A stretch of DNA of 64,000 nucleotides from Lysobacterales bacterium (GTDB taxonomy: Bacteria; Pseudomonadota; Gammaproteobacteria; Xanthomonadales; SZUA-36), in contig JABDLD010000075.1 of assembly GCA_013001885.1 (NCBI GenBank), positions 143,725 to 207,724 of the forward strand, given 5' to 3'. The translations under genes and the position numbers were made by a program. The notes under the pieces are model-generated. The model made no database searches. It was given only the letters and a program-made list of their open reading frames with translations, and had not been told where the DNA came from. Shown one piece after another: positions 16,593 to 25,866 of this stretch. Numbering within the stretch: position 1 is the first letter of the stretch; each line of letters begins with the position of its first letter.

Positions 16593-17612
16593 TTACTGTT
16601 TCAGAGCCGTGGTCAGCAGAGAAACCAGTTCCGGGTAGGTGTTGCGGTCAAGCAGGCTCAACGCCCGGTGTCCGGAGAGTTCTTTGACCAGCGAAACCGC
16701 GGCGGTCGTGTTGGCCGCAGGGCCGCTCACCAGATCCGCTTTCATGCCGTTTCCATAGGCCATCTGCACACCCAGGACGGCGTAAGGATCCGATGCGCAC
16801 AGCACGGTAAAACGGGTCAGGTCCCGCAGGTATTCAATCACGATCCCCCCGTTGTAGGGCTCCAGCGGGGACGCCCCTGCTTCAGCGACCAGCACATCTG
16901 CATCGCAGGCCGCGATCTTGGAAAGCATCAGCTCGAGCGCACTCCGGAATACCGGTTCCGTGCAAACGGTGGAAGGCAGGCCGGCATCGACAAAGTCAAA
17001 CACTTCCCTGGCGCCGGCGTCTCGGAATTTCAGGATATCCCGGTAACGAGCTGCGCCCGTGAGTTTTGTCGCAACGACGTTCAGTCCGAGATAGTTCAGG
17101 GCGCGGACGATGACCTGGCCGGAACTGGTTTTTCCGGCCGACATGGATGTGCCTATGATCAGGATGACGGGAATATCCAGCTTCGCAGGCCGGGCCGGCA
17201 GAACGAAATCCATCATGCCCAGTTTCTGGCCGTTCCGTGTGGCATGACCCAGGTACTCGAGACGCATTAGATCCGGAAGCATCGGGGAAATCGAGGTGGC
17301 CCGGCCGAGCAGGCCGGCGCTTGTCAGCGCTTCCAGTTCCCGGCTCTCGAGCGCTTCGCGCCAGTCGCCCACCCCTTCCAGCGTGGCGGCCCTTCGGCCC
17401 AGGGCTCCGACCATCAAATCACCCCGTACCATGTCGGCCATCCGGCCGGTTTTGGTCTCGCATTCCCACAGCCGGTTCCGTTCTCCCGTCGCGCGGCCAA
17501 CGACAAAGTCTCCGGTTCCCCATTGCGACCGGTCGAGTTTTTGTGTCTTGAACGGTTGGCTCCACAGATCAGAGCACCGGGTGACCGAGGTAAAAAAATA
17601 GTGTGATCTCAT
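16593..17612 (-). CDS. P-loop NTPase, DUF1611-like
   Basis: A 339-residue cytoplasmic protein with a two-domain look: an N-terminal region of about 140 residues (GTGDFVVGRATGERNRLWE, MVRGDLMVGALGRRAATLEGVG) and a P-loop domain beginning IPVILIIGTSMSAGKTSSGQVIVRAL (about residues 147-172). Downstream come VVATKLTGAARYRDILKFRDAGA and DVLVAEAGASPLEPYNGG. The GTSxSAGKT loop and the overall order resemble DUF1611-type proteins; relatives of that family have been connected with D-glutamate/N-acyl amino acid metabolism, but I would not transfer that function. The start ATG overlaps the stop of the M20 peptidase gene (ATGA), so the two proteins are made together. Confidence 0.6.
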   Translation of the reverse strand: MRSHYFFTSVTRCSDLWSQPFKTQKLDRSQWGTGDFVVGRATGERNRLWECETKTGRMADMVRGDLMVGALGRRAATLEGVGDWREALESRELEALTSAGLLGRATSISPMLPDLMRLEYLGHATRNGQKLGMMDFVLPARPAKLDIPVILIIGTSMSAGKTSSGQVIVRALNYLGLNVVATKLTGAARYRDILKFRDAGAREVFDFVDAGLPSTVCTEPVFRSALELMLSKIAACDADVLVAEAGASPLEPYNGGIVIEYLRDLTRFTVLCASDPYAVLGVQMAYGNGMKADLVSGPAANTTAAVSLVKELSGHRALSLLDRNTYPELVSLLTTALKQ

Positions 17613-18796
17613 GACGGCCGCTCCGAAGCGTCAATGGGCGGGGCCATCAGGAGCAGGGTCAACAGGGCCGCATGTTCAATCGTTCTTCCCAGCCGCAGGT
17701 GCTCATGGCGAGCATGAGCACCGTCCCCTACAGCACCGAGCCCGTCCAGGGTCGCAGTGTGCAGGCTGGTAAAGTTGCCGTCTGAACCGCCGCCTGCCAG
17801 GCCCTCTTCCAGTTGCAAGCCCAGCTCATCGCCCAGCCGGCAGGCCAGGCGCCAAAGCTGCCGGTTGGCCGGCGTCCGTTCCATCGCGGGGCGGCCAAAT
17901 CCACCTTCGACCTTCAGGGAGGTGCCCGCGGTGGAGGGCTGGAGCTTCATGATGGCCCGTTCGACACGGGCTGCATCCTCCTGGCTCGCCACCCGCACGT
18001 CGACGACCGCTTTGCTGCTCGGCGCCACCACATTGGGCCGAAGCCCGCCGTCGATCGTACCGACATTTACGGTCACGCCCTTATCGAAGTCGTTGAGCGA
18101 AAAAAGAGTCTGAATGACATGCGAAAGTTCGAGAATCGCGCTGGCGCCGGCACCCGGGTCAAGACCGGCGTGAGCCGCTTCACCGGACACAGTGACGGTG
18201 AACCGGCCGATGCCCTTGCGGGCGGTCTTGAGCTTGCCGGCCGGGCCGAGCGACGGCTCCAACACAAAAACGCGATCCATGTGGGGCGCGAGCGACTCGA
18301 TATAGCGGCGGCTTTCGCGGCTGCCGATTTCCTCATCTGAATTGAGGAACACGTGCGGCCGGACTTCGGGTTCGACGTCGAAGTGCTGTAGCGCCTCGAT
18401 GGCCAGCAGCGCCTGGGCAATCCCGCCTTTCATGTCGTAAACTCCCGGGCCCCGGACGACGTCATCCGCATGCTCGAAAGGCATTTCGCTCAGCGTCCCA
18501 ACCGGCCAGACCGTGTCATAGTGCCCGAGCAGCAGTTGGGACCGGCGGCCAGTCACCCGTTCCGCCGGCCGGGCGTGCAGCATCCCTCCACTGGTATGGC
18601 CGGGAATACGGTGAACGATGAACTTCAGGCGCTCAAACTCGGTGGCGATGATCTCCCTGATTCCGGCCTGGGTGCCGGGCACGTCGGACGGTGATTCCGA
18701 TTCCGTCATGTTCTGCAGCAGGGAAACCATGTGCCCCCGCTTGCTGCACAGGTAATCCAGAACTGCTTTGGCGGCCGGTGTGGGGTTTTCGCTCAT
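17609..18796 (-). CDS. M20-family metallopeptidase (carboxypeptidase G2-like)
   Basis: A 395-residue zinc-dependent amidohydrolase/peptidase. The metal ligands are in their usual places: LLGHYDTVWPVG (histidine and aspartate-type ligands, about 92), VYDMKGGIAQALLA (about 118), NSDEEIGSRESRR (about 150) and the dimerisation/substrate domain with SGEAAHAGLDPGAGASAILEL. A C-terminal AVGDGAHARHEHL supplies the last histidine. The motif set is closest to glutamate carboxypeptidase-like M20A enzymes, which cleave N-acyl or folate-type glutamyl bonds. No signal peptide is visible, so it is cytoplasmic. It is the middle gene of a three-gene operon. Confidence 0.85.
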   Translation of the reverse strand: MSENPTPAAKAVLDYLCSKRGHMVSLLQNMTESESPSDVPGTQAGIREIIATEFERLKFIVHRIPGHTSGGMLHARPAERVTGRRSQLLLGHYDTVWPVGTLSEMPFEHADDVVRGPGVYDMKGGIAQALLAIEALQHFDVEPEVRPHVFLNSDEEIGSRESRRYIESLAPHMDRVFVLEPSLGPAGKLKTARKGIGRFTVTVSGEAAHAGLDPGAGASAILELSHVIQTLFSLNDFDKGVTVNVGTIDGGLRPNVVAPSSKAVVDVRVASQEDAARVERAIMKLQPSTAGTSLKVEGGFGRPAMERTPANRQLWRLACRLGDELGLQLEEGLAGGGSDGNFTSLHTATLDGLGAVGDGAHARHEHLRLGRTIEHAALLTLLLMAPPIDASERPS

Positions 18797-18817
18797 TGGC
18801 TTGGCTGTCCGAGAAAC

Positions 18818-19429
18818 CTACTTCTTCATTCCCGCCGGAAACGGAAAAGTAAGGCTTTCCTCGATGGCCGCGAACCGTCCCGGGTGCAGATAGGCCAGCA
18901 GGGGGGCATTGTGAATCAGGGCCTGGTCGTCGCCCTCGTGAATTCGCAGCGAGTCCTCGGCAACCCTGGCGGCAACCACGCGGCCGATAATCAAACTGTT
19001 GACTCCAAACCCATCGATCATTCGGTCCAGCTCGCACTCGAGATACATGTAGCCGCCAGCAACCAGCACGCCGTCCACTTTTTTTGCGGGAAAGACGGGT
19101 AAAACCGAGAGCGCGAGCTTGTCGTCGCCCTCACACCGCGGCGATGCCGCGAGGCTGGTAAGAACCAGCTGATCCGGCCTCGGATACGTGACGGTAAACA
19201 CCCCGTCCCGGCGAATATTCGAATAGGTGTGATGCCGGGGTGTGCAGACGAAGCCGAAATAATTTTCCCAGCCGATCGGCGTGGCCATGTGCTTGGGTGC
19301 GAGGTCGTGGCTGCCATCTGCTTCGCGCGTGCCTACCAGGACCAGCGGCGCCACCCAGAAAAACCGGTCCCATACGGGCTGGCTGATATCCAGCTCGATC
19401 AGCCGTTGCTGCTGAACCGGGCTTTGCAT
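18818..19429 (-). CDS. Flavin-reductase-like FMN-binding split-barrel protein
   Basis: A 203-residue protein of the flavin reductase-like domain family. Recognisable parts are FFWVAPLVLVGTREADGSHDLAPKHMATPIGW, CTPRHHTYSNIRRDGVFTVTYP and a later Y-L-E-C-E-L strand. Members reduce or bind FMN; many act as partners of monooxygenases or in unknown redox steps. The ATG at 19427-19429 was selected because a perfect AGGAGG lies eight bases upstream; a longer frame exists but lacks a site. As the first gene of the operon with the M20 peptidase (21-base gap) and the P-loop protein, it probably acts in the same pathway. Confidence 0.75.
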   Translation of the reverse strand: MQSPVQQQRLIELDISQPVWDRFFWVAPLVLVGTREADGSHDLAPKHMATPIGWENYFGFVCTPRHHTYSNIRRDGVFTVTYPRPDQLVLTSLAASPRCEGDDKLALSVLPVFPAKKVDGVLVAGGYMYLECELDRMIDGFGVNSLIIGRVVAARVAEDSLRIHEGDDQALIHNAPLLAYLHPGRFAAIEESLTFPFPAGMKK

Positions 19430-19630
19430 GACGATAACCTCCTGCCTGGCGGCGTTGGCAATCACCCATCCTCCAAGCTACGCCCGTCGCGGGTGAAGCG
19501 CCATGATCTGGGGCAAGAACCAATTTTCGCCGATTCTGCCGGCCTTTCCGGTAAAATTCGCAGACTGAACATACTTTCAGATGACGGGTCTATCTATCGC
19601 TGAACAACCAGGAACAATCGAATCGAGTCA

Positions 19631-21919
19631 ATGAAACATAAAATAGCTATCTGGATAACAGCCCTTTTCGGACTTGTGGCAGCAGCCGCTGTTCTGGCCA
19701 TCGAGTTTGACGAGGTTCGGAATTTTGAGGATGTCTTCGTCATTTCGGCCAAGGCGCCGGAGCGAAGCCGGGTTGAAGTTCGTTGGGATATTGCCGAGGG
19801 CTACTACCTCTACAACAATAAGTTTTTGCGTTTTTCATCTGCGACTGAGGGTGTTGTCGTGGGTGAAGCCCAGATTCCCCGGGGCGAGATCAGTTTCGAT
19901 GAGTTATTGGGCGAAGAAGTTGAAAAATATCACGGCGCATTGACCGTTTCCCTGCCGCTGGAATCGGTTGCACCGGGAGTTGACGCGGTTCTATTGAACG
20001 TTCGCTCCCAGGGCTGCCTCGAAAATGAGCTGTGCTATCCCCCGACCGGGCAAAGCGTGTCAGTCAGCCTGCCGCCGGATGCGGCCCGCTCCGGCCCCGC
20101 CGCCAGCGGGGCCGGCAGTTTGCTTGCCGGCCTGGACCAGAATGGGACGTTTCTCGGCCAGGACGAATCGCCGCCACTGCAGGCCGAAGATGCATTCACC
20201 TTTGAATCGATCGGCTACAGCGCGGACACAGCCCTGGTCCGGTTCACCGCGCAGCCCGGCTATTACCTTTACAGGGACAAGTTTGAATTCCGCGTCGCCG
20301 GTGATTCCGGCTTTGTGATCCGGGACGTCGAACTGCCCGCAGGCGAGATCAAGGATGACCCTGAATTCGGTCCGGTTGCGGTCTTTTTTGGCCAGGTCGA
20401 AGTGCCGGTGCGTTTCAACCGTCCGGCCGGCGGCATCAGTGACATCGAACTGGAAGCGGATTTCCAGGGCTGCCGGGACGGAGATATCTGCTATCCGCCA
20501 ATGTCACGCTCTGCGGTGTTCCAGATGCCGGCCGCCGTTACGGCCATCGGCCCGGCGGGGGCTTTCCAGTCGGGCGCTGCAGACCCAGACGCTGCCGGGC
20601 GATCTCCGGTGACGGAGCAGGACAAACTGGCGCAACTCCTGACCAGCCACCCGATCCGGGCGGTTGCGGCCTTTTTCGTGGCCGGGCTGTTGCTGGCATT
20701 CACCCCCTGTGTTTTTCCGATGGTTCCTATCCTTTCCGGGATCATCGTGGGCCAGGGTGACCGGTTGACCACCATGCGCGCCTTCTGGCTGTCGCTGGTG
20801 TACGTGCTTGCAATGGCGGTGACCTACACGGTGGCCGGTGTGCTTGCCGGCCTGTTTGGTCAGAACCTGCAGGCAATCTTTCAAAACCCGTGGATCATCA
20901 GCGGCTTCGTTTTGATATTTATTTTGCTGGCGTTGTCCATGTTCGGTTTTTACGAGCTTCAACTCCCCGGCCGACTGCAGACCCGGCTGGTAGATGTGAG
21001 TAACAGGCAGCAGGGCGGGCAGCTCTGGGGTGTCGCCGTCATGGGTTTTCTCTCAGCCCTGATCGTGGGCCCCTGCGTGGCGCCGCCGCTGATGGCCGCA
21101 CTGATTGTCATCGGCTCTTCCGGTGACGCAGTCCTTGGCGGCACGGCGCTGTTTTCGCTGGCTATGGGAATGGGTGTGCCCTTGATCATCTTCGGTGTTT
21201 CGGCCGGCAAGCTGGTGCCCCGGGCCGGAGCATGGATGGATGCCGTCAAGGCCGTCTTCGGCGTGGGCCTGCTGGCGATTGCCATCTGGATGCTGGAGCG
21301 AATCCTGCCCGGGGGCGTGATCATGCTTTTGTGGGGCGGCCTGGCAATTGCCTGCGGAATATATCTTGGCGCGGTAGAACGAATCGACCCGGGTGCTTCC
21401 GGATGGAAGCGGTTGTGGAAATCCATGGGCATCGTACTGCTGGTGCTCGGCATTCTTGAAATCGTGGGTGCCGCCGCGGGTGGAGATTACTGGCTGCGGC
21501 CGCTGGCCAGTCTGCAATCGCGGCAGGCAGGTGTCGTCACTGAGGCCCATCCGGCGTTCAAAAAAGTGAAATCGATACAGGACGTGGAGCAGGCTGCCTT
21601 GACAGCCGCTGCCGCCGACAAGGTGGCCATGCTGGATTTTTATGCCGACTGGTGCGTGGAGTGCAAACGGATGGAGCGCAACACGTTTCCGGATTCCGGC
21701 GTTCAGGCGATTTTCGCGGATTTCAGCCTGCTTCAGACGGATGTGACGGCCAACGACGCGGTCGACCAGGAGTTGATGAAATCTTTTGGCGTCATTGGTC
21801 CGCCCGCCATTCTGTTCTTCGACCTTAACGGGGATGAAATGCCGGAATTTCGCCTGGTAGGGTACTTCGAGCCGGAAGAGTTTTCGGTTCACTTGCAGCG
21901 AGTGCTTGCCGCTCAGTGA
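19631..21919 (+). CDS. dsbD: Thiol:disulfide interchange protein DsbD with duplicated N-terminal domain
   Basis: A 762-residue inner-membrane reductant conduit that passes electrons from cytoplasmic thioredoxin to the periplasm. A signal sequence is followed by two alpha (nDsbD) domains, each with its own cysteine pair: CLENELC (about 128-134) and CRDGDIC (about 281-287), both ending CYPP. The transmembrane core (about 345-625) has the paired cysteines in FTPCVFPMVPIL (about 358) and VGPCVAPPLMAAL (about 481). The C-terminal thioredoxin domain carries WCVECK (about 675). E. coli DsbD has one alpha domain and about 565 residues, so the extra length is the duplicated domain. The stop overlaps the next start by four bases. 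Confidence 0.93.
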   Translation: MKHKIAIWITALFGLVAAAAVLAIEFDEVRNFEDVFVISAKAPERSRVEVRWDIAEGYYLYNNKFLRFSSATEGVVVGEAQIPRGEISFDELLGEEVEKYHGALTVSLPLESVAPGVDAVLLNVRSQGCLENELCYPPTGQSVSVSLPPDAARSGPAASGAGSLLAGLDQNGTFLGQDESPPLQAEDAFTFESIGYSADTALVRFTAQPGYYLYRDKFEFRVAGDSGFVIRDVELPAGEIKDDPEFGPVAVFFGQVEVPVRFNRPAGGISDIELEADFQGCRDGDICYPPMSRSAVFQMPAAVTAIGPAGAFQSGAADPDAAGRSPVTEQDKLAQLLTSHPIRAVAAFFVAGLLLAFTPCVFPMVPILSGIIVGQGDRLTTMRAFWLSLVYVLAMAVTYTVAGVLAGLFGQNLQAIFQNPWIISGFVLIFILLALSMFGFYELQLPGRLQTRLVDVSNRQQGGQLWGVAVMGFLSALIVGPCVAPPLMAALIVIGSSGDAVLGGTALFSLAMGMGVPLIIFGVSAGKLVPRAGAWMDAVKAVFGVGLLAIAIWMLERILPGGVIMLLWGGLAIACGIYLGAVERIDPGASGWKRLWKSMGIVLLVLGILEIVGAAAGGDYWLRPLASLQSRQAGVVTEAHPAFKKVKSIQDVEQAALTAAAADKVAMLDFYADWCVECKRMERNTFPDSGVQAIFADFSLLQTDVTANDAVDQELMKSFGVIGPPAILFFDLNGDEMPEFRLVGYFEPEEFSVHLQRVLAAQ

Positions 21920-22488
21920 AAAAGCACCTCCTGGTCTTTGCTGTCGTGGCCCTGGCGGCCGGCACTTCCGGTTATTTTCTGGCCAGGAGCCTGAGTCCCT
22001 CGGAGGCACCGGCAGGGCAGGAACCGGTCTTGACGCTAAACTCTGAGACGCCGGATATCGACGGCCTGCTCGGGCAGCGTCGGCCCGACTTCACATTGAA
22101 CGACACGCAGGGAAATCCGGTTTCTGCCAGTGATTTTGACGGCACGATCTGGCTGGCCAATTTTTGGGCGACCTGGTGCGCGCCGTGCGTTGAAGAAATG
22201 CCTATGCTGTCCCAGCTGCACAAGGGTCATGGGGAGTACGGTTTCAAAGTAGTCGGGATCGCCCTCGACGACCCGGAACGGGCAACGCAATTTGCCGCCG
22301 AACTCGAGGTCACCTACACCGTTCTCGTTGGCAAGACCGACGTCGTTCTCACCGGCCGGCGCTTTGGAAACGCCACCGGGATGCTGCCTTTCAGTGTGCT
22401 GGTCGATGCCAGCGGCGTGATTCGATGGGCCCACCTGGGCGCGCTTTCGCGTGAAGAACTGCGGCGACAGATTCAATTGCACAGATAA
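21916..22488 (+). CDS. Membrane-anchored periplasmic thioredoxin, TlpA/ResA-like
   Basis: A 190-residue thioredoxin-fold protein with an N-terminal signal/anchor (KKHLLVFAVVALAAGTSGYFLA) and the active site WCAPC (about residues 91-95) in the context IWLANFWATWCAPCVEEMPMLSQLH. The cis-proline region reads GMLPFSVLVDASG. TlpA-like proteins reduce disulfides for cytochrome c maturation or copper delivery and need electrons from DsbD/CcdA. Here it starts at a GTG that overlaps the dsbD stop (GTGA), so the two are translationally coupled and DsbD is the likely electron donor. No cytochrome c assembly genes are adjacent. Confidence 0.88.
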   Translation: MKKHLLVFAVVALAAGTSGYFLARSLSPSEAPAGQEPVLTLNSETPDIDGLLGQRRPDFTLNDTQGNPVSASDFDGTIWLANFWATWCAPCVEEMPMLSQLHKGHGEYGFKVVGIALDDPERATQFAAELEVTYTVLVGKTDVVLTGRRFGNATGMLPFSVLVDASGVIRWAHLGALSREELRRQIQLHR

Positions 22489-22615
22489 ACCGGACATTTC
22501 CGTTGGTGGCAGTCTGTAGAGCGAATATCTTCTAATTTGTCGCCATCTGTGCCGATCTTGTGGACATTTTGCTTAAATTGATGCAATAATTCAGGCCCTG
22601 AACGAGGGAACATCG

Positions 22616-23059
22616 ATGGCGCGCATACTGGTCTTAAACGGTCCCAACCTCAATCTCCTCGGCAGCAGGGAGCCCGGTCAATACGGACACCGCTCACTGG
22701 AAGAAATCATGGAAGAACTCATGCGCTTTGCCGGCGCCTGCGGCCATGACCTCTATCACATCCAGGAAAACAGCGAGGGCACGCTGGTCGAAGCGGTGCA
22801 TAAAGCGGCCGTGGAGGGTGTTGAATACATCATCATCAATCCCGCGGCATACACTCATACGAGTATTGCCATCAGGGACGCGTTGCTGGGCGTCCGGATT
22901 CCTTTCGTCGAAGTACACTTGTCGGCGATATCCGCGCGGGAGCCGTTCCGGCAGTTTTCCTATTTTTCGGACATAGCCATGGGCGTGATCAGCGGATTCC
23001 AGGGTGAGAGCTACATGCTGGCTTTGCAAGCCATCATCAACCAGATAGAGCCACAGTAA
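22616..23059 (+). CDS. aroQ: Type II 3-dehydroquinate dehydratase
   Basis: A 147-residue enzyme of the shikimate pathway that dehydrates 3-dehydroquinate. The type II signature [20 protein letters not shown] is at residues 5-24 with the catalytic tyrosine at 23; [18 protein letters not shown] (about 76-93) contributes the active-site asparagine and histidine, and [15 protein letters not shown] follows. It precedes accB and accC by short gaps, an arrangement conserved in gammaproteobacteria. The 127 bases upstream of the ATG probably hold the promoter, but no confident element was found. Confidence 0.96.
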   Translation: MARILVLNGPNLNLLGSREPGQYGHRSLEEIMEELMRFAGACGHDLYHIQENSEGTLVEAVHKAAVEGVEYIIINPAAYTHTSIAIRDALLGVRIPFVEVHLSAISAREPFRQFSYFSDIAMGVISGFQGESYMLALQAIINQIEPQ

Positions 23060-23097
23060 TTAAATGCCGGGCTGGCGCCGCGGCAGGAGCAGAAAGA

Positions 23098-23580
23098 GTG
23101 GATATCAGAAAGATAAAGAAACTCATTGAACTGTTGGAAGAGTCCAGCCTCACGGAAATGGAAATCGTCGAGGGGGAAGAATCTGTCCGCCTGAGCCGTA
23201 ACGGCTCCAGTGGCCATGCAGGTACCCACCATGCGCTTCATCCCGATGTCCACGCCGCGGCCTGGTCGGTGCCCGCCGCGGTTGCACCTTCAGGCCCGTC
23301 AGCGCCGCAGCCCGCTGCCGCTGAGGAGGAACCGGCCGTGCCGGAAGGTGAATTGGTCCGTGCCCCAATGGTCGGAACTTTTTTTGCCGCTTCCAGCCCC
23401 GAGGCTGAACCCTTTGTTTCGTTAGGCCAGCAGGTGACCGAGGGTGAAACGATGTGCATCATCGAAGCGATGAAAATGTTCAACCAGATCGAGGCGGAAT
23501 CGGCCGGGACGGTCGTGGCAATCCTGGTCGAGAATGGCCAACCGGTTGAATTCGACCAACCCTTGTTTGTGATCAGGTAA
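23098..23580 (+). CDS. accB: Biotin carboxyl carrier protein of acetyl-CoA carboxylase
   Basis: A 160-residue subunit that carries biotin for acetyl-CoA carboxylase, the first step of fatty-acid synthesis. It has the usual helical N terminus ([23 protein letters not shown]), an Ala/Pro-rich flexible linker (about residues 52-80) and the biotinyl domain with the modified lysine in [14 protein letters not shown] (about 126). The lysine context is EAMKMFNQ rather than the frequent EAMKLMNE. The start is GTG at 23098; AGGAGCAGAAAGA precedes it. It is 10 bases ahead of accC. Confidence 0.95.
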   Translation: MDIRKIKKLIELLEESSLTEMEIVEGEESVRLSRNGSSGHAGTHHALHPDVHAAAWSVPAAVAPSGPSAPQPAAAEEEPAVPEGELVRAPMVGTFFAASSPEAEPFVSLGQQVTEGETMCIIEAMKMFNQIEAESAGTVVAILVENGQPVEFDQPLFVIR

Positions 23581-23590
23581 GCGTTCCGAG

Positions 23591-24946
23591 ATGGCCGTAC
23601 TGGAAAAAATCGTCATTGCGAATCGCGGTGAAATCGCACTCCGTATTTTACGCGCCTGCCATGCCATGGGAATCAAGACGGTCGCGCTGCATTCGACCGT
23701 AGACCGGAATCTCAAGCACGTGGCCATGGCCGACGAGTCGGTTTGTATTGGGCCGGCGCCGGCCACCGAAAGCTACCTGAATGTGCCGGCGATCATTGCC
23801 GCCACGGAAGTGACTGATGCAGTTGCCATTCATCCGGGCTACGGTTTCCTGTCAGAGAATGCCGATTTCGCGGAGCGCGTGGAACAGAGCGGGTTTATTT
23901 TCATCGGGCCGCGGGCCGAAACCATCCGATTGATGGGAGACAAGGTCTCAGCGATCCAGGCAATGAGGGAAGCCGGAGTGCCCTGTGTCCCGGGTTCCGA
24001 CGGTCCGTTGCCGGAAGATTCAAAGGAGTGCAAGAAAATTGCCCATGAAGTGGGCTACCCGGTCATCATCAAGGCATCCGCCGGTGGCGGTGGTCGCGGA
24101 ATGCGGGTGGTGAACACCGAAGCGCATCTGCATAATGCGTTGCAGTTGACCCGCCAGGAAGCAAAGGGTGCTTTTGGCGATGATACGGTCTACCTGGAGA
24201 AATTTCTGGAAAATCCCAGGCACATCGAAATCCAGGTTCTGGCCGACCAGCACGGTAACGCAATCCACCTGGGTGAGCGCGACTGTTCGAGTCAACGCCG
24301 CCATCAGAAAGTGATTGAGGAAGCACCGGCCCCCGGCATTACACCGGAGCAGCGGGATGAAATCGGGACGGCCTGTGTCGAGGCCTGCAAGCGGATTGGT
24401 TACCGGGGCGCCGGCACCTTCGAATTTCTGTTTGACAACGGACAGTTCTACTTCATCGAAATGAACACCCGCATCCAGGTGGAACACCCGGTCACCGAAC
24501 GGATCACCGGGGTCGACCTTGTCAGGGAGCAGATTCTGGTGGCGGCCGGCCGCCGGCTGTCGCATTCACAGGAGGATATTCAGATTCGCGGCCATGCGGT
24601 CGAGTGCCGGATCAATGCCGAGGATCCGGTTACATTCATGCCCTCGCCCGGCCTGGTCGAGGGCTTCCATGCCCCCGGCGGTCCCGGAATCCGTACCGAG
24701 TCGCATATTTATGATGGCTACCGTGTGCCGCCGAACTACGATTCGATGATTGGCAAGATCATTGCGCATGGCGAGAACCGCGAGATGGCGATCGCCAGGA
24801 TGCGGGTGGCGCTGGACGAGATGGTTCTCAACGGCATCAAGACCAATGTGCCTCTGCACAAGTGGTTCCTGTGGGACCGGGGTTTTCTGCGCGGGGGCTT
24901 CAACATCCATTACCTCGAGAAGCGCATCGAAGAGCGTAGCGGCTGA
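23591..24946 (+). CDS. accC: Biotin carboxylase subunit of acetyl-CoA carboxylase
   Basis: A 451-residue ATP-grasp enzyme that carboxylates AccB-bound biotin. It opens with [28 protein letters not shown], carries the glycine-rich ATP loop [15 protein letters not shown] (about 159-173), the [18 protein letters not shown] segment (about 236) and the active-site [16 protein letters not shown] (about 290). Length is as in E. coli (449). It completes the accBC pair and is followed 11 bases later by prmA. Confidence 0.97.
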   Translation: MAVLEKIVIANRGEIALRILRACHAMGIKTVALHSTVDRNLKHVAMADESVCIGPAPATESYLNVPAIIAATEVTDAVAIHPGYGFLSENADFAERVEQSGFIFIGPRAETIRLMGDKVSAIQAMREAGVPCVPGSDGPLPEDSKECKKIAHEVGYPVIIKASAGGGGRGMRVVNTEAHLHNALQLTRQEAKGAFGDDTVYLEKFLENPRHIEIQVLADQHGNAIHLGERDCSSQRRHQKVIEEAPAPGITPEQRDEIGTACVEACKRIGYRGAGTFEFLFDNGQFYFIEMNTRIQVEHPVTERITGVDLVREQILVAAGRRLSHSQEDIQIRGHAVECRINAEDPVTFMPSPGLVEGFHAPGGPGIRTESHIYDGYRVPPNYDSMIGKIIAHGENREMAIARMRVALDEMVLNGIKTNVPLHKWFLWDRGFLRGGFNIHYLEKRIEERSG

Positions 24947-24957
24947 GGCTCTTCCAC

Positions 24958-25866
24958 TTGGCCTGGACTGAGATCAGCATCAGCGTGACGCAGGATGATG
25001 CAGCCCTGGCGGAACTCATTCTGGAAGAGCTCGGGGCACTGGCGGTGACACTTCAGGACGATGAAGACAACCCGGTTCTTGAGCCCGAACCGGGCACGAC
25101 TCCGCTCTGGCCTACCGTTCAGGTCCGTGGCCTGTTCGAAAGAGACACGGACCGTGACCGCGTGCTTGCTGCGCTCGGGGCCGTGCCGGGCGCCGAACGG
25201 CCGGACCGTTTCCGCTGGCGTAATATCGGAGACCGGGACTGGGAGCGGGCCTGGCTTGAACGCTTTGCGCCAATGCAATTCGGCCGGCAACTGTGGATCG
25301 TGCCGGGCGGCATGCAGATACCTTTCGACCCTAATAACATTGAAATCCGTCTGGACCCCGGCCTAGCGTTCGGTACCGGAACCCACCCCACGACGGCGCT
25401 TTGCCTCAGGTGGCTCGACAGCCAGGAAGTTCGCGGCGCTGCGGTCGTTGATTACGGCTGCGGTTCAGGAATTCTGGGCATCGCCGCCGCACTGAAAGGC
25501 GCCCGGCGAGTCGTGTGCGTCGACAATGATCAGCAGGCGCTGGAGGCAACAGCGGACAATGCGGCCCGCAACGGCGTAAGCACGATTATCGAATGCTGCA
25601 CCCCCCAGGAGTATCAGCGCGAGCTGGCTGACGTGGTCATGGCCAATATTCTGGCCGCTCCACTGATCCTGCTGGCGCCGAGGTTGCTGGCCGCTCTGCG
25701 ACCGGGCGGATTGATTGCCTTGTCCGGAATTCTGAATGTCCAGGCGGACGAAGTCCTGGCGGCTTACCGGGCGGGGTTGCTGGAAGCGGCGACACAGACC
25801 GAGCAGGAGTGGGTGCTGATTCATGGCCGGAGCGATCCGGAAACTCCAGGTGCTCCACGTGAATGA
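24958..25866 (+). CDS. prmA: Ribosomal protein L11 methyltransferase
   Basis: A 302-residue SAM-dependent methyltransferase that trimethylates ribosomal protein L11. The N-terminal substrate-recognition domain begins MAWTEISISVTQDDA; the catalytic domain has LDPGLAFGTGTHPTTALCLRWL (about 137-158), the SAM loop VVDYGCGSGILGIAA (about 163-177) and the NPPY-equivalent VMANILAAPLI. The start is TTG at 24958. The last 44 bases overlap the start of the acyltransferase gene in another frame. Confidence 0.94.
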   Translation: MAWTEISISVTQDDAALAELILEELGALAVTLQDDEDNPVLEPEPGTTPLWPTVQVRGLFERDTDRDRVLAALGAVPGAERPDRFRWRNIGDRDWERAWLERFAPMQFGRQLWIVPGGMQIPFDPNNIEIRLDPGLAFGTGTHPTTALCLRWLDSQEVRGAAVVDYGCGSGILGIAAALKGARRVVCVDNDQQALEATADNAARNGVSTIIECCTPQEYQRELADVVMANILAAPLILLAPRLLAALRPGGLIALSGILNVQADEVLAAYRAGLLEAATQTEQEWVLIHGRSDPETPGAPRE

